DNA of 64,000 bases from Bradyrhizobium iriomotense (GCF_018129405.1 NZ_JAFCLP010000006.1:248001-312000); one strand, 5' to 3'. Shown: positions 26,323 through 35,520, numbered from the stretch's first letter. Numbers and translations are program-made. The notes: generated from the letters alone by a model not told the origin.

Positions 26323-27930
26323 ATGTTCCAACTCATCCGCCGGGGACGTCTCGCGTTCGCCTCCAAACTTGCGCTTTCGATCGTGGCGCTTTCGGCACTG
26401 GCCTCGCCAGTTCTTGCCGCAGGCAAGACCATCACGGCCGTGATGCATTCGGATCTGCGCATCCTCGATCCGATCTTCACCAGCGCCTATATCTCCCGCG
26501 ACCATGGCTACATGGTCTATGACACGCTGATCTCGACGGATTCGAACTTCAAGATCCAGCCGCAGATGGCGGATTGGAAGATCTCCGACGACAAGCTGAC
26601 CTACACCTTCACGCTCCGCGACGGCCTGAAGTGGCATGACGGCACGCCCGTCACCGCGGAGGATTGCGTTGCCTCCCTGAAGCGCTGGGCCGCCGTCGAC
26701 GGGATGGGGCAGCAGATGATGCTGTTCACCGCGAGCATCGAGGCGACCGACGCCAAGACCATCACGCTGAAGCTGAAGGAGCCGTACGCGCTCGTGCTGG
26801 AATCGATCGGCAAGCCGTCCTCGCGGGTCGCTTTCATGATGCCGAAGCGTCTCGCCGAGACGCCGGTGGACAAGCAGATCCCCGAGCAGATCGGCTCCGG
26901 CCCCTTCAAGTTCGTGCAGGGCGAATTCCAGCCGGGCGTGAAGTCAGTCTACGTCAAGAACACCGACTACGTGCCGCGCAAGGAGCCGGCGAGCTGGACC
27001 ACCGGCGGCAAGGTGGTGAAGGTCGACCGCGTCGAATGGATTACGATGCCGGACGCGCAGACCGCGTTGAACGCGCTTCAGTCGGGTGACGTCGATTTCA
27101 TGGAAATTCCTGCCATCGAAATGTTGCCCACCATCGAAGCCGACAAGGAGCTCAAGCTCGAGATCCTGAACAAGTTCGGATACCAAACGGGCGCGCGGAT
27201 GAACTTCCTTCATCCGCCATTCGACAACGTCAAGGTCCGCCGCGCCGCATTCCTGGCGATCAAGCAGAAGGACGTGCTCGATGCGCTGATCGGCAATCCC
27301 AAGTACTACAAGACTTGCACTGCGATCTTCATCTGCGACACGCCGTTCGCGACGGATGTTGGCGGCGAGACCCTCGCCAAGGGAGGGGACATCGCTGCGG
27401 CCAGGAAAGCGCTCGCCGAGTCCGGTTACGACGGGACACCGGTCGTGCTGATGGCGCCGGGCGACGTGCTGACGCTGAAGGCCCAGCCGATCGTGGTGGC
27501 TCAGCAGCTGCGCGAAGCCGGCTTCAAGGTCGACCTGCAGGCGACCGACTGGCAGACGGTGGTGAGCCGGCGCGCCAGCCAGAAGCCCCCGAAGGAGGGG
27601 GGCTGGAACATGTTCATCACCAACTGGGTCAGCGCCGACGTGGACAACCCGATCTCCAACGTCGCCGTCGGCGGGCAGGGCAAGAAGGGCGGCTGGTTCG
27701 GCTGGGCGGAGGACGCCAAGATCGAGCAGCTCAAGGATGCCTTCGTTCGCGCGACCTCGATGGAGGACCGGAAGAAAATCGCGACCGAGATCCAGAAGGA
27801 AGCTTATGACCAGGTGCTTTACATGCCGCTGGGTCAATATCAGGCACCGAGCGCGTGGCGGAAATCGCTCACCGGCGTGATCGACGGTCCGGCAACCCCG
27901 GTGTTCTGGAACATCGACAAGTCGGAGTAA
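26323..27930 (+). CDS. Peptide ABC transporter substrate-binding protein (family 5), copy 2
   Basis: 535-residue paralogue of the preceding gene, identical in length and very similar along its whole length. It starts MFQLIRRGRLAFASKLALS with signal-peptide cleavage after about residue 33 (LASPVLAAG). It differs in FMEIPAIEMLPTIEADKELK and in several surface stretches. An upstream TTG at 26188 would put 45 residues before the signal peptide and read through the 12-bp repeats, so the ATG at 26323 is used. It arose by tandem duplication that included the downstream hairpin, and probably has a modified ligand range for the same Dpp permeases. Confidence 0.95.
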   Translation: MFQLIRRGRLAFASKLALSIVALSALASPVLAAGKTITAVMHSDLRILDPIFTSAYISRDHGYMVYDTLISTDSNFKIQPQMADWKISDDKLTYTFTLRDGLKWHDGTPVTAEDCVASLKRWAAVDGMGQQMMLFTASIEATDAKTITLKLKEPYALVLESIGKPSSRVAFMMPKRLAETPVDKQIPEQIGSGPFKFVQGEFQPGVKSVYVKNTDYVPRKEPASWTTGGKVVKVDRVEWITMPDAQTALNALQSGDVDFMEIPAIEMLPTIEADKELKLEILNKFGYQTGARMNFLHPPFDNVKVRRAAFLAIKQKDVLDALIGNPKYYKTCTAIFICDTPFATDVGGETLAKGGDIAAARKALAESGYDGTPVVLMAPGDVLTLKAQPIVVAQQLREAGFKVDLQATDWQTVVSRRASQKPPKEGGWNMFITNWVSADVDNPISNVAVGGQGKKGGWFGWAEDAKIEQLKDAFVRATSMEDRKKIATEIQKEAYDQVLYMPLGQYQAPSAWRKSLTGVIDGPATPVFWNIDKSE

Positions 27931-27972
27931 GGCGAAGGCGCGGCCTCACGCCTTTCGGCTCGATCATCGCGC

Positions 27973-28012
27973 GGCGCCGCTGTCATCAGCGGCGCCGTTT
28001 TCATTTGTTGTT
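27973..28012 (+). terminator. Rho-independent terminator of binding-protein unit
   Basis: Stem-loop GGCGCCGCTG-TCAT-CAGCGGCGCC at 27973-27996 followed by GTTTTCATTTGTTGTT. It closes the duplicated binding-protein unit. The same stem occurs without the T-tract at 26232. Confidence 0.85.
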
Positions 28013-28115
28013 GCGTTGGTAGAGAAGGTGGCCGCTTTTTAACTCTTCCAGTTTCCAATTGTTGCTATTTGTTTCTGTTCTGAAATAGATATGGCGTCTT
28101 CGCGCATCACTTTCG

Positions 28116-29756
28116 TTGTCCCATTTGCTTCCCGTGCCGTTCGATTTTGCATTCCAGGCGACGGCCGAACGGTCCGATCGCGCGCCGGCGCGCTGGCGCC
28201 GGCCTTTCCTGCGCTGGCTCGATGGCGTCGAGGCGGGCTGGGCCGTGCCGCTTCTCATTGCCTGCTTTGTCGCGATCTGGACGCTCTACCTCACCATCGC
28301 CTATGCCGGCGGCGGCCTCCATCCCGATACGCTCGAGGCCTGGACGCTGGGACGGAATTTCGCCTTCGGCTATCACAAGCATCCGCCGCTGATGGGCTGG
28401 GTTTCGGCGGGGTGGACCTCAGTGTTTCCGCTCAGCGACTGGTCGCTGCAATTGATGGCCATGGCCAATGCCGGGCTCGCGCTGTTCTTCGTCGATCTGA
28501 TCGCGCGGCAGTTCGTGACCGGGCACAAGCGCGTCCTGGTGCTTCTGCTGTTGATGCTGACGCCGGCCTATCAATTCCACGCCCAGCGCTTCAACGCCAA
28601 CGCGGTGCTGCTCGCGACCTGGCCGCTGGCGACCTGGTGCTTCCTGCGCGCGTTCGAGACACGCACCGCTCCATGGGCGGTTGCGGTGGGATTCACGACG
28701 GCGCTGGCGATGGTCGGCAAATATTACTCGATCTTCCTCGTCGCGAGCTTCGCCTTTGCCGCGCTGGCGCATCCGGAGCGGCGCGCCTATTTCTTCTCGG
28801 CATCGCCCTGGATCTCGGTCGTCGTCGGGCTCGCGGCGCTGTCGCCGCATCTGTATTGGCTCGCCACGACGGGCGCATCGACCTTCACCTATGCGTTGGC
28901 TCACGCAAACGGCAATGTTGTGAGCTCGCTTAGTGAGGTCAGAAACTTCCTGCTGGGGCTGGCGGCGGCCATGAGCGTGTCGGCCGTGTTCTGGGCGTTG
29001 ATCGCCGGCACGCGGTTGAAGCAGTTTCCGGCCGACTTTGCCGCGATGAGCCCGGGCCTGCGACTTCTCTTCTACGTTGCGATCGGAACGATCGCGCTGC
29101 CGGTGCTGATTTCGCTCGCGATGGGGACGGATTTGCCGTCGCTGTGGGCGTTGCAGGGGCTGTTCCTGTTCGCCGTTCTCGTCGTCTGCGGCACGCGCTA
29201 TCCGATCGAGCGCTTCTACACCGTCAGCGTCACGGTGATCGTGGCCGGCGTCGCGCTCGCCGCAGTTCTGGTCGCGGCCCCGATCCATGCCGTCTATCGC
29301 AACGGCCACGGCTATGAAGAAGGGCGGAATTTCTACGCGCAGGCGGCGAACGAGTTGACCCGCGAATGGCGCGAATTGACCGGCGAGCCGTTGAGCGCCG
29401 TGAGCGGCGACGATTCGCTGGCGTTTGCGACGGCATTCTACAGCCCCGACCATCCGCGTTACGCGCGGCCGTTCGAGTATCAGTACAATTGGGGCCTGCC
29501 GCGCAAGACGACGCTGGACCGCGGCTGGGCCGCGCTCTGTTTCCGCGGCCAGGACTATTGCATCCGCTGGATGGAGGGGGTGTCGTCGCGCGCCGAGCAT
29601 TTCGTCAAGCGCGAGTTCACGGTGCAGGCAATGCTTTGGGGCAAGCCCGGCCTGACGCGTGAGGTGGTGGTGTTGATGGTGCCGCCGCGTGGGAGAAGCT
29701 CGGCCCCGGAGGGCGCTGCCGAAGAGTTCAGCGCCAGCAGGCGTGCTGCGGAGTAG
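28116..29756 (+). CDS. GT39/ArnT-like membrane glycosyltransferase
   Basis: 546-residue polytopic protein of the GT-C fold (dolichyl-phosphate-mannose mannosyltransferase family, PMT_2). The first periplasmic loop has the acidic motif GGGLHPDTLEAWTLG followed by GYHKHPPLMGW, both typical of ArnT-like enzymes, then about ten hydrophobic helices and a soluble C-terminal domain. It probably transfers a sugar from a polyprenyl-phosphate donor to an envelope acceptor. The start is uncertain: TTG 28116, TTG 28125 and GTG 28134 are all in frame, none with a good ribosome-binding site and no ATG nearby. Confidence 0.82.
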   Translation: MSHLLPVPFDFAFQATAERSDRAPARWRRPFLRWLDGVEAGWAVPLLIACFVAIWTLYLTIAYAGGGLHPDTLEAWTLGRNFAFGYHKHPPLMGWVSAGWTSVFPLSDWSLQLMAMANAGLALFFVDLIARQFVTGHKRVLVLLLLMLTPAYQFHAQRFNANAVLLATWPLATWCFLRAFETRTAPWAVAVGFTTALAMVGKYYSIFLVASFAFAALAHPERRAYFFSASPWISVVVGLAALSPHLYWLATTGASTFTYALAHANGNVVSSLSEVRNFLLGLAAAMSVSAVFWALIAGTRLKQFPADFAAMSPGLRLLFYVAIGTIALPVLISLAMGTDLPSLWALQGLFLFAVLVVCGTRYPIERFYTVSVTVIVAGVALAAVLVAAPIHAVYRNGHGYEEGRNFYAQAANELTREWRELTGEPLSAVSGDDSLAFATAFYSPDHPRYARPFEYQYNWGLPRKTTLDRGWAALCFRGQDYCIRWMEGVSSRAEHFVKREFTVQAMLWGKPGLTREVVVLMVPPRGRSSAPEGAAEEFSASRRAAE

Positions 29757-29765
29757 AGTGCGCGC

Positions 29766-29909
29766 TCAGCAGTGGCTGTCGCGCACCTGCTCGAGCCCTT
29801 CACTCGCGAATGGCAGGCTTGTGTCCGGCCGCTCCTCGGAATGCCCTTGCTGTGGTGCGGGTCGCTCCGCTTCCCACGTGGGCTGATCCGGCTTCTTCTT
29901 TGGTTCCAT
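29766..29909 (-). CDS. Possible 47-residue hydrophilic protein
   Basis: Short frame from the ATG at 29909 starting MEPKKKPDQPTWEAERPAP and ending EQVRDSHC. It is rich in Pro, Glu and charged residues, has no membrane segment, and GAGAGG lies about 8 bases before the ATG. It fills the gap between the glycosyltransferase end and the MFS gene end. The codon pattern looks host-like. No family recognised; it could be non-coding. Confidence 0.4.
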   Translation of the reverse strand: MEPKKKPDQPTWEAERPAPQQGHSEERPDTSLPFASEGLEQVRDSHC

Positions 29910-29962
29910 CTCGCCATCCTCTCGATTGCTGCAGGACAACATGGAGGCGGCGGGGAAGTTCC

Positions 29963-31222
29963 TTAACTAACGGGACGATGATGCGGCTTGAACAGCCGTC
30001 CCTTCTCCACCACCAGCACGATCGCGAGCGCCGCCAGTGTCGACAGGAAGAAGCCGACCGAAAACGGCAGCAGCGTGCCGTCGAAGCTTTGGCCGATCGC
30101 CATGCCGACCACGATGCCGATCAAGGTCGTAATCGAGCCGTACAGCGACGAAGCGGTGCCGGCGATGTGGCCCTGCGGCTCCATGGCGAGCGCGGTGAAG
30201 TTGGCAACCATCATGCCGAACGAGAACATCATCAGCGCCGATAGCACCATGAACAGGGCGAGCGGCAGTACGCCAAAAATCTCCGTCAGCAGCATCACGC
30301 CCGCCACTAAGGTGTAGAGCGCCAGTGCCCCATGCGAGATCACGCGCATGCCAAGCCGTCCGACCAGCCTCGCGTTGAGGAAGCCTGCGATGGCGGTGCC
30401 GGCCGCGATCGCCGCGAAGGCGAGCGGGAAATAATGGCCGAGATGATAGATGCCGGTGAAGACCTGCTGAGCGCAGAACACATAGGCAAACAGCGCGCCG
30501 ATGACGCTGCCGGCAGCCGTCGCATAGCCGATGGTCTGGCGGTTGGTCACGGTCTGGCGGAAGGCCGAGAGCACGTCGGCGGGCGCCAGCGACCGACGCT
30601 CCGATTCGGGCAGGGTTTCAGGCAGCCGCAGCACGCACCATGCGAGCGCGAGCAGGCCGTAGAGCATCAGCACGACGAAGATGCCGCGCCAGGCCGTCAC
30701 CAGCAGCACCGCCTGTCCGAATGACGGCGCGATCACGGGCACGGCGATGAACACCATCATCGCGAGCGACATCACGCTCGCCATACGGCGGCCGACATAG
30801 CAGTCCCGCACGATCGAGGTCGCGATCACGCGCGTTGCCGAAGTGCCGAGCCCCTGCAGCGCGCGCGCCAGCAGCAGCGTCTCGAATGTGGGCGCGGCAA
30901 CCGCCAGCACGCTCGCGACCGCATAGACCGCCATGCCGCCGAGCAGCACCGGGCGGCGGCCGAAGCGGTCCGACAACGGGCCCATGACGAACTGGCCGGC
31001 GCCGAAGCCGATCAGGAAGGTCGAGAGCACGAGCTGGAGATGATTGGCGACGGGAATCTTGAATGCCGCCCCGATATTGGGCAGCGCCGGCAGCATCATG
31101 TCCATGGCAAGCGGATTGAGCGCCATGATGGACGCGATCACGATGACAAATTCGGGGAAACCCATGGGCCGGTGTCCCGAGGACACCCAATCGTCGGCAT
31201 TGACGTCGGACAAGAAGCTCAC
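29963..31222 (-). CDS. MFS drug efflux transporter, Bcr/CflA family
   Basis: 419-residue, 12-helix proton-driven exporter. Hallmarks are LNPLAMDMMLPALPNIGAAF in helix 1, the motif GPLSDRFGRRPVLLGG in loop 2-3 and ALQGLGTSATRVIATSIVRD in helix 4, all typical of Bcr/CflA multidrug exporters. The frame can open at a GTG (31222) or at the ATG at 31165, which gives a shorter cytoplasmic tail. Neither has a strong ribosome-binding site. The TetR regulator encoded 143 bp upstream on the same strand could control it, although the regulator's palindrome is on its other side. Confidence 0.9.
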   Translation of the reverse strand: MSFLSDVNADDWVSSGHRPMGFPEFVIVIASIMALNPLAMDMMLPALPNIGAAFKIPVANHLQLVLSTFLIGFGAGQFVMGPLSDRFGRRPVLLGGMAVYAVASVLAVAAPTFETLLLARALQGLGTSATRVIATSIVRDCYVGRRMASVMSLAMMVFIAVPVIAPSFGQAVLLVTAWRGIFVVLMLYGLLALAWCVLRLPETLPESERRSLAPADVLSAFRQTVTNRQTIGYATAAGSVIGALFAYVFCAQQVFTGIYHLGHYFPLAFAAIAAGTAIAGFLNARLVGRLGMRVISHGALALYTLVAGVMLLTEIFGVLPLALFMVLSALMMFSFGMMVANFTALAMEPQGHIAGTASSLYGSITTLIGIVVGMAIGQSFDGTLLPFSVGFFLSTLAALAIVLVVEKGRLFKPHHRPVS

Positions 31223-31365
31223 CTCTGAAATTCAGGGCTTTTTCTAGCGTCCATGCTGCGCCGCACAACCCATGTTTCGGGATGGCTGTCAGGCGGGGTC
31301 GGAGCGGACACGAGTTGGGGAGGTCGCCCGTCACTCCGGCAGGCCCGCGAGGGGTTAAAGGCGGC

Positions 31366-31950
31366 TCAAGTCCGGCGGTTCTTGGCTGATTCGACGAGGC
31401 CGAGCGCCAATTGCCCCGCTGTCTCGACATAGTCGAGATCGCGATGGATCAGCATCACGGTCGTGGCGCCGTCGAGCAGGATCACGATCTGGCGCGCGAG
31501 CGCCGCCGCATCGGCAACACCGTGGCCCTGCAATTCCGTTTCGAGCCAGGCTTCGAAGCGCTTCTTGTGGGCCGCGCCGGCCTTGACGGCAGGGTGGGCC
31601 GGGGTGTTCGCGAGCTCGGCGATGGTGCGGAGGAATCCGCACCCGCGCCACCGCGGCGTGTTCACGGAGCGTCCGAGCTTGGTGAAGAGACCGCGGACCT
31701 TGTCGGCCACGCTGCCGTCGGTCTCCGCGAACCAGCGCATGTAGAGCTCCAGCGTCGGCTGATCCCGGGCTGCGATGGTCTCGGCGACGAGCTCGTCCTT
31801 GCTGGTGAAATGATAATAGAGCGTCTTCTTGGTGACGCCCGCCTTCTCGGCGACGGCATCCATGCTCACCGCCCTGATGCCTTCACCATAAAACAGGCGC
31901 GTCGCTGCAACGACGATCTGCTCCCGCGTGCTGTCACCCTGTCTCGACAT
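31366..31950 (-). CDS. TetR/AcrR family transcriptional regulator
   Basis: 194-residue repressor-type protein. The N-terminal helix-turn-helix covers about residues 8-55 (REQIVVAATRLFYGEGIRAVSMDAVAEKAGVTKKTLYYHF), followed by a helical ligand domain. It is divergent from an enoyl-CoA hydratase gene. The 88 bp between them holds a perfect inverted repeat, so autoregulation and control of the hydratase are likely. The ligand could be an acyl-CoA or an aromatic acid (inference from the target gene). Confidence 0.92.
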   Translation of the reverse strand: MSRQGDSTREQIVVAATRLFYGEGIRAVSMDAVAEKAGVTKKTLYYHFTSKDELVAETIAARDQPTLELYMRWFAETDGSVADKVRGLFTKLGRSVNTPRWRGCGFLRTIAELANTPAHPAVKAGAAHKKRFEAWLETELQGHGVADAAALARQIVILLDGATTVMLIHRDLDYVETAGQLALGLVESAKNRRT

Positions 31951-31958
31951 CGATCCAA

Positions 31959-31982
31959 TGTATACCGTCTAGTGAGTATACA
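31959..31982. promoter_or_regulatory. Probable TetR operator palindrome
   Basis: TGTATAC-(10 bp)-GTATACA is a perfect 7+7 inverted repeat 8 bp before the tetR start codon and 56 bp before the hydratase start. The spacer CGTCTAGTGA and flanks are consistent with TetR-type sites. It is positioned to block both divergent promoters. Confidence 0.75.
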
Positions 31983-32038
31983 CAATGAAGCCGGTGTGGC
32001 TGACTTCCGGGCCTGTTCGACCTGGAAGGAGCCTTCAC

Positions 32039-32818
32039 TTGTCCGATCTCGTCCTCTCGGAAACGCGCGGTGCCGTTGCTCTGCTGACGTTCAATCGTCC
32101 GAACAAGCTCAACGCGCTGAGCTACGCCCTCATCGACCGCCTGATGGCGATGCTCGACCGTATCGAGGACGATGCAAACATCCGTGCCGTCGTCCTGACC
32201 GGGGCGGGCGACCGGGCGTTCTCGGCCGGCGCCGACATCGCCGAATTCTCGGAGAGCATGAAAGCCGGACCCGATGCCGCGGTGAAGGCGTTCGTGCGGC
32301 GCGGCCAGGCGATGACGGCGCGCCTGGAAGCGTTTCCGAAGCCGGTCATCGCCGCGGTCAACGGCATCGCCTTCGGCGGCGGCTGCGAGATCACGGAAGC
32401 CGTGCATCTTGCCGTCGCGAGCGAGCGGGCGAGCTTCGCCAAGCCCGAGATTGCCATCGGCATCACGCCGACCTTCGGCGGCACCCAGCGCCTGCCGCGG
32501 CTCGTGGGCCGGAAGCGGGCGCTGGAATACCTGCTGACCGGAGATTCCTTTTCACCACAGCGAGCCCTCGAGATGGGATTGGTCAACCGCATTGTGCCGC
32601 ACGAGCAGCTCATGGACGCCGCCTTCGCGCTGGCGGGCCGCATCGTCAGGCATTCGCAGCTGGCGGTCGCCCGGGTGATCACCGCCGCCACGCGGGGCCT
32701 CAACGTCTCCATCTCCGAAGGTCTCGCCATCGAGGGGGAGCAGTTCGCGCGCATGGCGGCAACCCAGGATACGCGCGAAGCGCTCGATGCCTGGCTGGCG
32801 GCTCGCACGCCGCGATAG
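32039..32818 (+). CDS. Enoyl-CoA hydratase/isomerase
   Basis: 259-residue crotonase. Oxyanion-hole loops are AFSAGADIAEF and NGIAFGGGCEITEA; the catalytic-loop Glu lies in KPEIAIGITPTFGGTQRLPRL. The TTG at 32039 is selected as start: it follows AAGGAG with 7-base spacing and gives the family-typical length of about 260, whereas the ATG at 31985 adds 18 unconserved residues and starts at the operator. Likely role is hydration of a 2-enoyl-CoA in a degradative pathway controlled by the divergent TetR protein. Confidence 0.9.
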   Translation: MSDLVLSETRGAVALLTFNRPNKLNALSYALIDRLMAMLDRIEDDANIRAVVLTGAGDRAFSAGADIAEFSESMKAGPDAAVKAFVRRGQAMTARLEAFPKPVIAAVNGIAFGGGCEITEAVHLAVASERASFAKPEIAIGITPTFGGTQRLPRLVGRKRALEYLLTGDSFSPQRALEMGLVNRIVPHEQLMDAAFALAGRIVRHSQLAVARVITAATRGLNVSISEGLAIEGEQFARMAATQDTREALDAWLAARTPR

Positions 32819-32986
32819 GCAGGCGACGAGTTCCGCCGCCGTCCCGGCCGCGGGCCGGCAACCAGTCATTCACCATATGATCGCGGACGCCGCATCGGGG
32901 AGATGAATCCGCAACTCATCCTGTCCATTGTGGCCTGACGGGGCGCAGGCGCCCCGGAGGAATCCCGCAAGACAAGGTATTTCGCA

Positions 32987-34318
32987 GTGTCCGACGTAGC
33001 ACGATGGTTGGGCCCCTCGGTCGATATGACCGAACGGCGAAACACAGGGCGAAACATCTGGCTTTCCTGCCTGATCGGGCTGACGGCGCTGCTGGTGCTC
33101 GGCAATCTTGCCAGCGACGCGACGCTTCCCGTGAATTACGGCTGGGACGCTCGCGTCAATTGCGCCGCGGTCGATGCTTATGCCGACGGGCTCGATCCCT
33201 ATTTCGTCAAGAACCTGAAAGGCACCAGGCTCTCCTACCCCTATCTGCCTGTGACGCTCGACGTCTTCCGTCCCGTGTGCGCGGGCGGCGTCCTCGTCGC
33301 TCATCACATGGGCGTCTATCTCGTCCTCGCCGTGCTCTGCGGCCTGCTCTTGCCGGGGCTTGGCCGGACGCGATCAAGCCCGCGCGATGTCGCGCTCAGG
33401 CTGCTCTGCGTGTTCGGCGCGTTCCTCGGCTTCGAATGGGTCTGGGCGACCGGGAATTTCGCGATCCTGGGCGGCGTGCTGACTGCGGTCGCGCTGAGGC
33501 TCCTGCTTCGCGCAACGGCATCCGGCGCATGGGACCGCGGCTTTGCCTTGCGCGTCGGCGGCGCCGCGCTGCTTGGTCTCGTGACCTCGTTGAAGCTGGT
33601 GTTCTGTCCCGTGATCGCCGCGCTCTATTTCCTGCCGCTGCCGCGAGCGCGCAAGCTGGTGCTGATCGCGGTGGCCGCATTCGGCTTCGCATTGCCGATC
33701 CTGATCTCGAGAGTGTTCTACGCCGACCTGTTCTCGAGCTGGCTCGCTGCGCTGACAAAGCAGATCCCCGATCAGCATGCCGTCGAGCTCATGGAAACCA
33801 ATCCGTCGCTGCTGCTGCTGGCGCGTAGCCTCATGGACCAGGTTGGGCTCGGCGACAGCAAGCCGGTGATGTTCGCCACCTATGCGTTCGCAGCACTCGC
33901 GCTCGTGCTCGTGCCGTTCGTGCTGTCCGTTCTGCGCGCGGCCGGCAGCGAACCGGTTCGGGCAGGGGGATTGCTTCTGACGCAGCTCGATCGCTGGCTG
34001 ATCGACCATCCCCGCGTGGCCACGCGCGTCACCGTGCTCGCGATGTTTGCGCTCTATGTCAGCGCGCCGCGCCTCAAGGAATATGCCTTCTTCGAGCTCG
34101 CGGTCTATGCCGCGGTTCTCATCGCCGATCTTCCGGCCCTGGCACTCGCCGCCATGCTCACCGTCGGCCTCCTCGCTCCCGGCCTGGTGTCGATTTCGGG
34201 ACACACGGTGGACGGCGGCTTCATCCTCCTCATCGTCGCGCTGGCAAGCTTCTGGATCCTGCTGCTCGATTTTCGCGCGGAGCCGATGCGACCTGAGGCG
34301 CAGGACGTGCGTTCATGA
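32987..34318 (+). CDS. Polytopic membrane protein, GT87/DUF2029-like
   Basis: 443 residues with about ten hydrophobic helices. The first extracytoplasmic loop carries the acidic GWDARVNCAAVDAYADGLDPY motif followed by SYPYLPVTLDVF, the arrangement seen in GT87 (DUF2029) polyprenyl-phosphate mannosyltransferases. The GTG at 32987 with AAGG 9 bases upstream is used. The protein may mannosylate or otherwise decorate envelope glycans, but the donor and acceptor are unknown. Upstream, a GGGGCGCAGGCGCCCC palindrome without a T-tract sits near 32939-32954. Confidence 0.65.
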   Translation: MSDVARWLGPSVDMTERRNTGRNIWLSCLIGLTALLVLGNLASDATLPVNYGWDARVNCAAVDAYADGLDPYFVKNLKGTRLSYPYLPVTLDVFRPVCAGGVLVAHHMGVYLVLAVLCGLLLPGLGRTRSSPRDVALRLLCVFGAFLGFEWVWATGNFAILGGVLTAVALRLLLRATASGAWDRGFALRVGGAALLGLVTSLKLVFCPVIAALYFLPLPRARKLVLIAVAAFGFALPILISRVFYADLFSSWLAALTKQIPDQHAVELMETNPSLLLLARSLMDQVGLGDSKPVMFATYAFAALALVLVPFVLSVLRAAGSEPVRAGGLLLTQLDRWLIDHPRVATRVTVLAMFALYVSAPRLKEYAFFELAVYAAVLIADLPALALAAMLTVGLLAPGLVSISGHTVDGGFILLIVALASFWILLLDFRAEPMRPEAQDVRS

Positions 34319-34504
34319 GAGCTCTCACCATCGAAGCCGGCGCTGCAGGCCTTAGCGTCTCGCGACGCCAACGAGCTGCGCAATTGAAAAGAAGGGCGCG
34401 ATCCATTGTCGGACCCAGGCGCTGCCCCGAGCGGCGCGGTGATACCACCCAAGGTGGCAAGATTCTTGCTACGGTAACCTTCGCTCGACTGGCTGCGGAG
34501 ACCC

Positions 34505-35464
34505 ATGATGCTCTCGACGCAACGCTCGCTCGCGACGGCCCAGCTTCGCCGCAACAGTTTTGAGGAGATCTTCGAATCCCGGACACCGTTGCGCGAGGCG
34601 GCCCTGGAGTCATTTCGCCGCAGGAACGCGGTCCTCGACGGAATCTTTTACGACATCGGCAAGGTGACCGATGAGGAGGCCCGCGAAACGGCCCCCTGGC
34701 TGGCGCGCGAGGGCGCCATCCTGATCGTCCCGCCATTCGGCGCCGGAACGCTCAAGCTCTGCAACACCGTGGAAGATTTCGCCAATGCCGGCGGCGCCGA
34801 TGTCCGCATCCTGGCGGTGGCGGGCGTCGGCAGTTCGGCGCTGGGGGCGGCGGCCTTCGCGCGAAACGTGGCGGATGCGTTTGGTGTCGCGGTCGCAGCC
34901 GTCGTGTCGGGCTATGGGCTTGCCGATCTGCTGACCGAGGCGCTCGGCGGCTGGTTCTGGTTCGGCACCCTCAACCGCCTGCGCCATCAGTTCGAGGAGC
35001 TGGACGACATGAGCCGGGCGCTCAACCGTCCGGAGACTCTGAGCCCGCCGACGTCACCGCTCGAACTCGGCCGCATCAGCCTGGATACAAGGACGGTCAT
35101 GGCCTTGCTGAGCGATGGCCGCTTCAGCTTCTCCCTGGTGACCGGACACTCCAAGGGCAACCTCGTGATCTCGGAAGCGCTGTACGAGTTGAAGGAAACA
35201 CCGGCGATCGAACAGGCTATTCCCGCCGACAAGTTCTGGATCGTCACGGTGTCCGCAGCAGTCGCGATGCCGCCCCGATACAGGAAGATCATCGATGTGA
35301 TGGGCACGATCGATGGCTTCGGCGCGCTCAACTCGACGCTCGGCATCTCGATCGAGAAAGCGTGTCCGTTCAGTTGGCACCACACCAACACGGACTTGCC
35401 GTTTCACCTGCCCGTGACGAAAGTTTTCAGGGAGCTTCAAGTCGAGCGGAATGTTGCCGTCTGA
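34505..35464 (+). CDS. Uncharacterised alpha/beta-hydrolase-like protein
   Basis: 319-residue cytoplasmic protein not assigned to a named family. FSLVTGHSKGNLVISEALYEL has the nucleophile-elbow pattern G-x-S-x-G (GHSKG) seen in lipase-like hydrolases. GAGTLKLCNTVEDFANAGGADVRILAVAGVG may form the Rossmann-like core start, and a late His in WHHTNTDLPFHLP could complete a triad. GGAG lies 4 bases before the ATG. It shows little similarity to neighbours, and is the last clearly host-like large gene before the accessory island. Confidence 0.6.
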   Translation: MMLSTQRSLATAQLRRNSFEEIFESRTPLREAALESFRRRNAVLDGIFYDIGKVTDEEARETAPWLAREGAILIVPPFGAGTLKLCNTVEDFANAGGADVRILAVAGVGSSALGAAAFARNVADAFGVAVAAVVSGYGLADLLTEALGGWFWFGTLNRLRHQFEELDDMSRALNRPETLSPPTSPLELGRISLDTRTVMALLSDGRFSFSLVTGHSKGNLVISEALYELKETPAIEQAIPADKFWIVTVSAAVAMPPRYRKIIDVMGTIDGFGALNSTLGISIEKACPFSWHHTNTDLPFHLPVTKVFRELQVERNVAV

Positions 35465-35520
35465 GCCACTCTTTGTTCATGTTTCGTTCTTATGCTGCAC
35501 GTCCAGCCAAGGAGCGAGCC

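Noticed and set aside
34315-34563. 82-codon plus-strand frame overlapping the GT87-like stop
   Set aside because: The ATGA overlap is suggestive, but the sequence is Arg-rich, unconserved in look and runs into the next gene out of frame.
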